Positions 12,419 to 24,659 of a DNA stretch of 64,000 bases are shown piece by piece; position 1 is the first letter of the stretch; each line of letters starts with the position of its first letter. The stretch covers positions 11,454,842 through 11,518,841 of the forward strand of contig OX940861.1 in assembly GCA_954871525.1 (NCBI GenBank), written 5' to 3'. The DNA comes from Parietaria judaica. Its lineage: Eukaryota; Streptophyta; Magnoliopsida; Rosales; Urticaceae. The translations under genes were made by a program, and so were the position numbers. The notes under the pieces are model-generated. The model did not search any database. It saw only the letters and a list, made by a program, of their open reading frames with translations, and had not been told where the DNA came from.

Positions 12419-12889
12419 GGGTTAAATGACGGCAAAAATACCTTAAATTTAGTCAAAAAACCTATCGTGTACCTAAAGTTTAAAAGCGGTGGCAAAAATA
12501 CCGAAAGTCGCATTTGGGGAGTTGACCACTCCATTCTAGTAAAGCCGTTAACTTACCCTTTAACTCTGGCCACGTGGACAAACGTGGATTGTTGGCATAA
12601 TAATTTTTTCCACGTGAACGAGCCCACATCAGCCTCGTTTACGACAAAACAACGAATTAAACCCCAAGTTAATACTATTTGATACAACTAATTGAACCCC
12701 TACTGATTACACTTAACAAAACAAATTTGTCCATGTGGCCATAGTCAACAGGTAAGTTAACGGCGTTACGAGAAAGAAGTGGTTAACTCCCTAAATGTGA
12801 CTTTGAGTATTTTTGCAACCACTTTTAAACTTTAAGTACACGAGAGGTTTCTTTGACCAAACTTTGAGTATTTTTGCCGTCATTAACCC
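12419..12889. mobile_element. long-TIR MITE family M1, copy 1 (MULE-like)
   Basis: A 471-bp element whose two halves are near reverse complements. It starts GGGTTAAATGACGGC and ends GCCGTCATTAACCC. The arms share the blocks AAAAATAC, AAACTTT-like and GTTAACTTACC. Relatives lie at 42457-42926 (complete) and 17014-17194 (one half). The long arms, and the 9-bp flanking repeat of the 42-kb copy, point to a Mutator-like origin. No flanking duplication is recognisable here. The left arm carries two CACGTG motifs (12571-12576, 12611-12616). It ends about 620 bp upstream of the NDR kinase start codon. Confidence 0.8.
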
Positions 12890-13512
12890 AAGTACCAATT
12901 CCACCGTAAGCGGGTCCACATTACAGATCCCACCTTCCTTGACCCGCGAGAACCCAGGGCCGTCCAATACGGGATCCCCATCGGCCCACGTGTCCACTCG
13001 CCACTCGTCGTCAGACCTCTCCGCGCATCCCGATCCCCTACTCCCCAGCCCATCCGATCCATCCAATCCCCACCCTCCAAACAGAAACGCGAAACGACCG
13101 GCGCACGGTCACGCGCCCCACGCGCGAGCGTCCGTACGTACGTATGCTTTTCTCTCTCCACCTCCTTCGTCAGTGTCTCCGCCGACACAGCTCTACAGTG
13201 GATCGATGACTCTGCTTTCTTCGTGAATAAAGAAGTCAGAAAATGGGCAATAAAAAAGCCAGTTCATTCGAGGAACACGATGGCGTCGATCGTACTCAAT
13301 TCCCCAGACAGCCATGCGAGCACAAGCGACAAACTCGCCTCGTATCTAAATGCCAGTTCATAGTCCAATCCACACTCTCTCTCCGTTTCCCTGATTTGGA
13401 TTGGATTGGACCCTTCTAGGGTTCCGAGCTCCTCGATCTCATTGCTCGCCTCGTGGATCGATTGACTTCGTTTGCGTTACTCCGAATCGGTTGGTAGATC
13501 CAGGGTTTGGGA
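12890..13512 (+). promoter_or_regulatory. promoter and 5' untranslated region of the NDR kinase
   Basis: A GC-rich island relative to its surroundings, running into the kinase start codon. It contains CCCACGTGTCC around 12990 (G-box core), pyrimidine-rich TCTCTC tracts and many CG dinucleotides, as in promoters of broadly expressed plant genes. Open frames on both strands here look like by-products of the GC content. No clear TATA box was found and the transcription start is unknown. Confidence 0.5.
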
Positions 13513-16691
<3,179 letters not shown>

Positions 16692-17013
16692 TGAGACCAT
16701 ATCTATAGGAGTAGGATATATCACTGAGCGGAAGCCTGAAGGCGTGAATAAAGACTTCATCGACGAGCTTATACAATCTTGAGAGCTATATTATTTATTT
16801 ATTTATTTATTGCGTGACATCTCGTGGACCCAATAATTATCCTATAGTTTTTTTTTTTTTTTTTGGAAAAATCTTGTTGAAAAACGTAGTGACCGTGGCA
16901 TCACGCTTGTGTTGTATATCCAACTTTAACTTGGGACTAAAGACTAATCCATGCCAGTTTTGTTTGCTTTATCATTTTGTTTTTTTACGTGATTTTGTTG
17001 TTTCTCTTTTCTT

Positions 17014-17194
17014 ACTATGTCAGCAACCCACGTTGGTCCACGTGACTAAAGTTAACACGTAAGTTAACTTCATTACGAAAATGGAGTGGTTAACGCCTCA
17101 AATGAGATTTTGGGTACTTTTGCTATCACTTTTAAACTTTGGATACACGAAAGATTCTTTGACTAAACTTTATATATTTTTGCCGTCATTAACC
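17014..17194. mobile_element. MITE family M1, single surviving arm
   Basis: This matches the right half of the M1 elements at 12419 and 42457: ATGTCAGCAACCCACGTT near the start, then GTTAACTTCATTACG, GGAGTGGTTAAC and finally TTTTTGCCGTCATTAACC. The other arm is not recognisable upstream, where there is a poly-T tract. One CACGTG (17039-17044) is retained. It lies about 320 bp downstream of the NDR kinase stop codon. Confidence 0.75.
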
Positions 17195-17302
17195 TTTTCT
17201 TAATTTGGAAGCAAAAAAATTGATGGTTCAGCTCTTCTAATTTGTCATCCTACCATATATTAAGTTGCTTGTGGTATATGGGAAAGTAAAGTAACTTAAT
17301 TA

Positions 17303-17850
17303 GGGTAAATATTAGCAAAAGTATCTTGAAGTATACAAAATTTTACGGCATATTCTTAATTCTATTTTGTCCTGATATAAGTAATAAAACTAACTTTTTA
17401 TGTCACCATAGGTTCCAAATGGCTTCTGCTAATCATCCATCAAATGCCACTTGTGATTTTTTTACACGCCCACGTAATCTACTTTCCCTCGAATTTGAAG
17501 AAGCTAACCCCTAAGTCGGAGTGGGATTAGCATCTCCGACTTCGGTATTGTTTTAGTAAACAAACCCTAGACGATCTTGTGTAGAATCATTGTAATCTGA
17601 CTTCGGGATTAACATCAACGACATCGATGCTATTAATTCTCTTGTCGGTGATGTTAACCCAGAGTTTAGAATCCGTGAGCTTGTAAAAAGGTGATCAATG
17701 ACATTTGACAAATGATTCATTACGGAAGCCACTTGGAACTTATGGTGACATGCGAAAAGTTACTTTTGGCACTTTTATCACGACAAAATATAATTAAGAA
17801 TATGCTGTAGAATTTTGTGTACTTTAAGGTACTTGTACCTGTATTTACCC
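17303..17850. mobile_element. long-TIR MITE family M2
   Basis: The element starts GGGTAAATATTAGCAAAAGT and ends with the reverse complement type GTACTTGTACCTGTATTTACCC; about 60 bp pair at each end, including the shared block GCATATTCTTAATT. Internally, GACTTCGG occurs twice and there is an ATCTCCGACTTC segment. No clear target duplication was found (ACTTAATTA against ACTCCCTAA is a weak match). It belongs to a run of three MITE remnants downstream of the kinase gene. Confidence 0.65.
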
Positions 17851-17869
17851 ACTCCCTAATTAAAATGAA

Positions 17870-18397
17870 GAGTTAATCCCGACAAAAGTTTCAATACTTT
17901 CAAAAAATGGACCCATAAGTTCCAATTCTTTTTTTTTTTGCCCGGACAAAGTTCCAATTCTTTGGTTTTGTATCCCTATTGGTACATCCGTAAAAAATTC
18001 TATCATCCACCATTACTCATGCCACCGTTACAAATTTATCCTCATTTTCAGGGAAAATTAGCCATCGGAAAGTTGGACGATCAAAGATAATAGTGAGATA
18101 TATGCTTAAATGGTAGCACAATTGCTTTTTCTACCCCGAAAACGGCATAATCCATGGTTCGTAAATATTTACGGAAGTGAAATGAGGAGACAAAACTAAA
18201 GAATTGAAACTTTTTCCGGGTGAAAAAAAGAATTGGAATACAAAACCAAAATTTTAACGTGGCATGAGTAATGGTGGAGGATGAAAATTTTGATGGAGGT
18301 ACCAATAGAAATACAAGACTAAAAAATTGGAACTTTGTCCGGAAAGAAAAAATTTGGAACTTAATGGTCTTTTTCAAGGTATTGGAGCGATTAACCC
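17870..18397. mobile_element. long-TIR MITE family M3 with perfect 9-bp target duplication (MULE-like)
   Basis: A 528-bp inverted-repeat element: left end GAGTTAATCCCGAC, right end GGAGCGATTAACCC. The arms share CCGGACAAAGTTCCAATT, CTATTGGTAC and CACCATTACTCATGCCAC. It is flanked by TAAAATGAA at 17861-17869 and at 18398-18406, a perfect 9-bp duplication as made by Mutator-type transposases. No open frame of note is present. Confidence 0.85.
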
Positions 18398-18406
18398 TAA
18401 AATGAA

Positions 18407-18768
18407 TGATCTTACATCTCGCATTAATCTTTTACTCTTAACAATAATACTGGTTAACGCAGTTTCAGTATGGCACATCAATCCCATTCAAATAAGTTGG
18501 GATATTTTTGTATACTTAATTAATATAGAAATTGATTAAAATATACAAAATATCTTAATTATCTAGATTATCCTTAACCACAAAAATAAATATCTAGATA
18601 CCAAATTTGTTCGACCAGTCTTCTCTTCTCTATTCTGAAAGTTTTACTTTTCATTAAAAAAGTTAGGATATTGTGTCTTTCATTAATATCTATCTAGCTT
18701 ACCAGATTGGTTCATTTCCTATATTGATTTGAACGGTTGCTCCTACTTGGCCACTTGGTGGCTATTAT
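18407..18768. other. AT-rich spacer, no gene seen
   Basis: AT-rich DNA between MITE M3 and the tRNA-derived retroposon. No conserved frame or repeat was recognised. Confidence 0.6.
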
Positions 18769-18786
18769 AATTATAATTATAAATAC

Positions 18787-18864
18787 GTGGTTGCTAGGAG
18801 GATAGCCTAGTGGTAATTCCACACTACCTTTAAAGTGGAGGTAATGGGTTCGATCTAAAAAAAA
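18787..18864 (+). mobile_element. minimal tRNA-derived retroposon (SINE-like) with 18-bp target duplication
   Basis: About 70 bp of tRNA-like sequence are followed by an A-tail. Box A of the RNA polymerase III promoter is TAGCCTAGTGG (18803-18813) and box B is GGTTCGATCT (18847-18856). Perfect 18-bp direct repeats AATTATAATTATAAATAC flank it (18769-18786 and 18865-18882), the signature of LINE-type reverse transcription and insertion. It lacks the tRNA-unrelated body of a classic SINE, so it may be a very short SINE, a truncated one, or a tRNA retropseudogene. It does not fold into a complete tRNA. Confidence 0.8.
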
Positions 18865-18948
18865 AATTATAATTATAAATACAAATTATAATATTAGTAA
18901 AGTGTAGAGCCACGTAAGCATAGAAATCAAGAATAGGTTCTCAAATTG

Positions 18949-19045
18949 AGATATTTTGTTGCGAGCAAAATATCTAGCTAATGCCTCTTTCCGACTTTTC
19001 CTACCACGAACGTGACGTGGCCAATCGGTGGACCCTTGACACGTG
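18949..19045 (+). promoter_or_regulatory. cis-element cluster of the COR27-like gene: two evening elements, CRT/DRE, ABRE/G-box
   Basis: Two evening elements face each other: AGATATTTT at 18949-18957 is the reverse complement of AAAATATCT at 18967-18975. A CRT/DRE core CCGAC follows at 18991-18995, then GACGTGGC (ABRE-like, 19014-19021) and CACGTG (G-box, 19040-19045). All lie 180-275 bp before the start codon. In Arabidopsis evening elements bind CCA1/LHY/RVE factors, CRT/DRE binds CBFs and G-boxes bind bZIP/bHLH factors including HY5 and PIFs. The set fits a cold-, clock- and light-regulated gene. Function is inferred. Confidence 0.75.
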
Positions 19046-19222
19046 TAAAAGCACAGCTACTGTATCGCTGTTTTGTCCCGGCACCGAACAAAAAATCCCG
19101 ATAAAGCCCACATTTCCATTCCCTTTTTCCTCTCTCTCGCGCACACTCTTCAAATTTTAGCAAAAAATCCTTTTCTTTTTTTCAAAAGTAGAAATATAAA
19201 TTTACGTGTTCAACAATTGAGC

Positions 19223-20418
19223 ATGGATCGTATCGGAGCGAGAGAGAGCGGTGGCGATTTGCAGGTCTCGGAGCTCGCCGGAGTGAGCTCTGCCCGGTTG
19301 ACTTCGAGCCAAGATCCCTCGTCAGGCCCTGTAATTTTCGATTTTGCCTTTCTCATTTTGTGATTAGCTTCTGCGTTTATCGAATTCTCGTTTTGAATCT
19401 GAAGCTTTTCAAATTTTTTTTGAATCCAGAGTTCCATGGATTCGCCAGCTGAGTCCATGTCCGTGGAGTGGACGGACGAGAAGCACAGTTTGTACCTGAA
19501 ATCCATGGAGGCTTCGTTTGTGAACGATTTATACGGCTCCAGAGATTTGCTCGGATGGTGCTCGAATACGAAGCGTTTTCCTCGCGCGAAATCAACGAAG
19601 CAGACGAGCCCTAAGCCTAACCCTCCTGTCTCTACCGCACAGGTACAATTCAAACTCCTGTTCTGGTTTTGTAATCCAATTTAGCTTCGTGATTCTCTCT
19701 TTTTCGATTTCACTTATCGTTTTTTCTTTTTCGATTTTGGTTTTTTAGTTTAAGGTGCTTAGAGATGGCTGCTGGCAAAAAGTTAATTTCGAAAGATCGG
19801 AATCGAGAGCGAGCGTGAAGAACAATGAAGATCATGGTGACCTTCTGCAAAATCCGTGGATTCTGCACTTCTCCTCTGCTCACAGCACCCACGGCGGCGA
19901 TGACAATCGAGACGCCATGGATCAAGATCATGAATCGAATATGAAGAAGCCGGTGTCGCGGTCGGGTGATTCTGGATCGAAGCAATTCCGGTTCCACCCC
20001 TGCAATTTGCGCAGTCAGGATTCAAGTGCCGGCAATGCAGGTACAATTCCGATGAATGAATTCGTGTTAATTTTGAATAAATATAGATTTCAAAGGTGAA
20101 TTGCAAATGTTGGGGTCGTAATTAATTTATGTAGTAGTAGTTTTTGAAATGGTCTCTTAGGCTGAAGGACAGTGTGCCTGACATTTCGTTGATTTTTCTG
20201 CAGAGGTGTCGGATCAGAATTTCGTTGATGACGAAAGCGAAGGAGACAAGAAAAAGCGAGTAAAGACTGAAGAGTTCAATCCTTGTTCGTCGTTGAACGA
20301 CCAGGTGTGTTGACGTTTGGAGAACTTTGTGTTCAAATTTTACAGCGCAATGTCGGTTTTTTTAAGCTTTTGGGTGCGGTTTTCTCTGGTTTAGGTGGTT
20401 CCACTTCACAAGGCGTAG
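19223..20418 (+). CDS. COR27: cold-regulated protein 27/28-like (COR27/COR28 family), 5 exons
   Basis: Exons: 19223-19330, 19430-19642, 19749-20040, 20204-20304, 20395-20418; 245 codons plus stop, close to the length I recall for the Arabidopsis proteins. Conserved blocks are WTDEKHSLYLKSMEASFVND, LYGSRDL, QFKVLRDGCWQKVNFER, NPWILHF and the acidic/basic tail DQNFVDDESEGDKKKRV ending VVPLHKA. There is no known enzyme domain; COR27/28 are small nuclear regulators that work in the circadian clock, freezing tolerance and photomorphogenesis, partly through the COP1-SPA/HY5 module. The short last exon is supported by a good acceptor and an in-frame TAG. The promoter carries evening and CRT/DRE elements. 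The symbol denotes the family; COR27 versus COR28 cannot be decided here. Confidence 0.82.
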
Positions 20419-21360
20419 TCGGAGAAGGCGAAACAAAATGCCTAACCCAAGTTCAGTCATGGAATCTGAAGTTGTACTAAAGAGAAGTTTGAAAAGCAAT
20501 TAAACATAGAGACGGAAAGAGCAAGCATATGATTAGAGCTAGAAAAATATGACTTGATGTTCACTGATCTCCTCAAAGGTTTTGATTTTAATCTAGTTTA
20601 CCCTGTAAATTAGCTATGTCTAGTTCTGAGTGATATTTTTAATTTAAGAGAACCAGATTTTGAAACTATGGTTTTTAGATTATTATATCTTGAGTGTGTG
20701 CTTCAATCAATGCCTCAATGTTGTACATTTTCCTATGATTGATCAAACAAATACAATAGTTAGGTAAGATATTTTTTCGTGGTTGAAATCATGGAGATAG
20801 ATATTTTTGTGCTTTGTGGATTAGTTCGATTCAATCAATAATCATCAAATTGGCTTCCTTTTTTCCTTCTTTCCAAAAGTTGGATTTTTTTTTCTTCTTC
20901 TGAAGAGAGACGTATTACACCTACTTGATATTTTTATTGAATTATGTCCAAAAGATATTGGTGACACGCTATGATTTCTTTGGTCATATGTCATTAAGAA
21001 AAGATGCAATCTTTCTAGTCGATCAGATATATAAGAAGCTGGTTTAATTTGTAAAAAAGAAGTCGATTTATGAAGTGCAAATAATAGATATTAAACAATA
21101 AATATCATTTGAACCAAGCTGTAAAATTTCGCGAAATTCCGACCGATTTTCGTTTTCCGCAGGTATGCGAAACGAAATTCCTGTCGTTTCGCTGGTTTTT
21201 TTTTATCATTTTTCGCGAAATTCGCATGGGCACGTGGGTGGAATTTCGTTTTTCGTTTTTGTGAGTAAAAATTGCAAAAAATGGTTGGAATTTCGCTAAA
21301 AATTATACTTTTAGTGGATTTCGGCAAAAATACCAATTAAACTTTCGGTAAAAATAATTA
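20419..21360. other. 3' flank of COR27-like gene and AT-rich spacer
   Basis: It includes the probable 3' untranslated region. Around 21118-21310 the GCGAAATT / AATTTCGC motif recurs several times in both orientations, suggesting a degenerate inverted-repeat element. No coding sequence was recognised. Confidence 0.5.
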
Positions 21361-21389
21361 TACTTGCACCCCACCCCGTGGGGGTGGAA

Positions 21390-21490
21390 CATTTGTGTGA
21401 GTCTTCTCCCATCCACAAAATCCTATGACCTTGTCCCAAATATTTGATATATAAACATCACCAAACTCTTGTCATCTATCAATGTTGGAC
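21390..21490 (-). mobile_element. old LTR fragment related to the 49-kb copia element
   Basis: On the minus strand the segment resembles the first 200 bp of the LTR at 49330: it shares GGTCATAGGATTTTGTGGAT, then GAGAAGACTCACACAAATG against the LTR's GAGGGAGGACTCACCCAAATG, and a decayed version of the GGAGACATGAATTTGG stretch. No internal retrotransposon sequence is nearby, so it is a solo LTR or fragment. Confidence 0.6.
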
Positions 21491-21830
21491 TTTTTGATAT
21501 TCAACTAATATCACACATTCACACTTAACATACACATACACTTCACCTAATAATTTAACTTAATATTGTACACTTAACATACATATTAACTTCACCTAAC
21601 ATAAATATACACTTAATATACATATTCATTTAATATTATACACTTCAACTAATATTAAATTGGTTAACATACATTATACATATACAATTAACATGCATAT
21701 TCACTTAATATTACACACTTAACATACATATTCACTTCACATAATAATTTGACTTAATATTATACACTTCAACTAATAAAGTGACTTAATATTACACATT
21801 TCACTTACATATTTAACTTACAAATATGTT
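21490..21830. repeat. degenerate tandem repeat rich in CACTTAACATACATATTC
   Basis: Variants of CACTTAACATACATATTCAC and CACCTAATAATTTAACTTAA alternate roughly ten times. It is AT-rich low-complexity DNA without coding potential. Confidence 0.65.
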
Positions 21831-21899
21831 TTGTTGTATACAATTATGTCTTGTATTTATTAAATATGTAGTTTTGAACCTATATAAATATCTTGCTTA

Positions 21900-22100
21900 A
21901 ATACTCAAATATTTTTTTTACAAAATATCCGTCGAAAACCCCATCGGCGCATGCGGTATGCCCATGAAAAAAGTGCGGTATATACGGCATGCATCATGCC
22001 CTTTTTTTACGATTTGCCCATCGGCAAGCGATATATCCGTAAAACGAAAAATGTGAAACGACATCGGCAAGTGACATTTTAAACCTTGATTTAAACCCAA
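21900..22100. repeat. dispersed repeat with CATGCGGTATGCC motif, copy 1
   Basis: The segment contains GCGCATGCGGTATGCC, ACGGCATGCATCATGCC and ends with GAAACGACATCGGCAAGTG then ATTTTAAACCTTGAT. The same order of motifs is found at 36345-36540. Shorter matches occur near 27100, 27610, 33190 and 33780. The class is unknown; a degraded non-autonomous DNA transposon is likely. Confidence 0.5.
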
Positions 22101-22555
22101 TGTTATAGGTTGTTAAGTAAATCAAATTAGGCTCTTAAGTATTATTTTTGAAGAAAACCCACAAAATGCCTAAAAAGCACCTAAAGTTTATGAGAAATGC
22201 CCATAGTTTCATAAAACTAATTTATACCCATTTATAATATTTTTTGGACCATAGTAACCCTAATATTAGTTATAATTATTAATTTTCGTTTAATAATTAT
22301 CAATAATATATATTAATTTCAAAATGTTTCCCTATAATTATGGTTGACAACTTCCACCTCTTAATTATAATTTCATCACCGCCGATCTTCTTCTTCTTCT
22401 TAGGCTAATCTTCAAATCGCGATTCGCGAATCCCCAGAGCATCCGCCATTGTTTGAGGACGCCCATGCCCTGGTTTCCGCCGTCGCGTAGCTTCCCATCG
22501 TCTCTCCGTCGACGCGAAGGTCATTCGCTCAGAATTTCATTCGCCCAATAACTCG

Positions 22556-22960
22556 TAAAGTGATTTACTATTATAAATTCGTAACTTAAATTACAATTAC
22601 AATTACAATTACAATTACAATTACAATTACAATTACAATTACAATTACAATTACAATTACAATTACAATTACAATTACAATTACATGTATAAATTCGTAA
22701 CCTAAACTTGTAACTTATTATTATAAATTCGTAACTTAAATTACAATTACATGTATAATGATTTACTATTATAAATTCGTAACTTAAATTACATTTACAA
22801 GTATAGTGATTTACTATTTTAAATTCGTAACTTAAATTACAATTAAAATTACATGTATAAATTCATAACTTAAATTCATAACATACTATTATAAATTCGC
22901 AACTTAAATTCGTAACTTAATTTACCATTACAATTTATAGTGATTTACTATTATAAATTC
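22556..22960. repeat. minisatellite with an internal (ACAATT)n hexanucleotide run
   Basis: A unit of about 50 bp, built on GATTTACTATTATAAATTCG then TAACTTAAATTACA, is repeated with variation across the region. Within it, 22591-22684 is an uninterrupted run of about 15 ACAATT hexamers. No coding potential. Confidence 0.85.
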
Positions 22961-23512
22961 GTAAAAAGAGCTACGTTCAATGTCTTAATTTTGACGTTGA
23001 ATTATTATTTCCAGCGTATAATTCAAAAAATATAACTACAATTTTTATTTTTGCTAAAAAATAGGGTTGCTACAATTTAGGATGATTAATTATTTGATAT
23101 TTAAAAAAAGAAGGGTATATTGGTCCATATTTTAATTAATTGATGGTTTTAATTACTAAAAATAGATTTGGGCATTTTTTTGAAACATTGAGTCACAAAT
23201 GGGCATTTGCTTCATTTACCCTTATTTTTATTATTATTTAATTTGTAAGGACACGTGTGAAATGAATTTACAAGCGTGGGTGATTTCGCTTCTCTTGCGA
23301 ATACCATTTCTTGCGCTTCAGATTCCTTATTCTCGGCCACACCATAAGACCTTTCAATTCCGGTCCGCACCGAATCAGAATCCTCATCCACGCGCCTTGC
23401 CTTGTCGCGTGAAACCCCCAACTTCCACCCCCAAATTTCCTGGATCGATCAATCGAGATTGCCATTGATTTTCTAGGGTTCCGAGAAATTTTGGATTCGC
23501 AGGCTTCCGATT

Positions 23513-24659
23513 ATGCCGCCATTTACGTCGACGTCGAAGGTGGTGGGATCGCTGAGGAACGGGATAAGGACTCTTCGCAGCCACGCCGGGAATGGCGAAC
23601 CACGGCATCAGATTCTCCTTCGCCGCTTTAGCCGAATTGCGGGCACTGAATCTCCGTTAGGGCGAGAATCGATCGTCGGGAATCGACACGATGCTTGTTC
23701 GTCATCTTCATCGTCGTCTTCTTCGATCGTCAGTAATGTCAATTCTGTCCAAAAGAGGAGCTTTCTCGGCTGCGGCGATGGCGAGGAGGGCGGTGTTCTC
23801 TCCAAAATCCACGAGGAAAAAATCGTCTTAGGGTAAATTCTCGTCACACTCTTTCTCTTGGATTCCTATGTGTGTGAATTGATGGTATAGATACAGAACT
23901 GTGGTCTAGCTAGCTTGTCCTTGATTGTGAAGCTTGTTGGTCAGTGAAGGAAACTCATGTGAGGTTTTGGTTTTAGGTATTCCCCAGAGCAGTTGTTCAA
24001 TGTGGTTGCCGCTGTTGACATGTATCACGATTTTCTGCCGTGGTGTCAACGCTCGGAGATACTTCGGCATTATCCGGATGGATCGTTCGACGCAGAGCTC
24101 GAGATCGGGTTTAAGTTTCTTGTTGAGAGCTACGTGTCCCGTGTCGAATTGGAACGACCCAAGAGGGTTAAGGTAGGAATTCGAATGCTTCTCGTCGTCC
24201 TTGTGCTCATGTTATAGATAGATTTTCGAGTTGTGTATTGGTTTTGCTTTGCAATTTGGTCGTGTTGTCAAGTTATTTATTTCTCTAGAAAGCGGTTTGA
24301 TTACAATTTCTTTTGTCTTTGTTGCTTTCAGACCACGGCATCAGATAGTTCAATCTTTGATCACTTAATAAACATCTGGGAATTCAACCCCGGACCCGTT
24401 CCTGGATCTTGCGAGCTTCATTTCTATGTAGATTTTAAGTTCCAGTCGCCACTATATCGACAGGTAAGTTTCATTTCAAATACGTTCCCTGGCCTATGAA
24501 GAATTTCGAATCGAGGAATTGCAATGTTGATAGGCAATTATTTCTTAGGTGGCTTCGATGTTCTTCAAAGAGGTTGTCTCTCGATTGGTTGGTTCGTTCA
24601 GTGACCGTTGCAGATTGGTATACGGACCAGGAGTACGAGTTCTCGAAAATTCGTATTGA
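23513..24659 (+). CDS. COQ10: mitochondrial coenzyme Q-binding protein COQ10-like (START/polyketide-cyclase fold), 4 exons
   Basis: Exons: 23513-23832, 23977-24172, 24332-24463, 24549-24659; 252 codons plus stop. The first 100 residues are rich in Ser/Arg with few acidic residues (SLRNGIRTLRSHAG, LLRRFSRIAG), a likely mitochondrial targeting sequence, and precede the KRSFLGCGDG segment. The rest is the COQ10 START-like domain: YSPEQLFNVVAAVDMYHDFL, PWCQRSEIL, VESYVSRVELERPKRVKTTA, HFYVDFKFQSPLYRQ and VASMFFKEVVSRL. COQ10 proteins bind ubiquinone in the inner mitochondrial membrane and support respiration and Q biosynthesis. Gene length and domain are complete and no lesion was seen. Confidence 0.9.

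Noticed and set aside
12813..13226. 137-codon open frame and overlapping minus-strand frames upstream of the NDR kinase
   Set aside because: It starts in the MITE and runs through the GC-rich promoter; no domain, Ser/Pro-rich composition, and open in several frames at once, as expected from GC-rich non-coding DNA.
18787..18860. Functional tRNA gene
   Set aside because: Boxes A and B are present, but the ends do not pair as an acceptor stem and the flanking 18-bp duplications plus A-tail show a retroposon.
22591..22684. CRISPR-like array
   Set aside because: Repeats are contiguous hexamers without spacers; a microsatellite in a plant genome.
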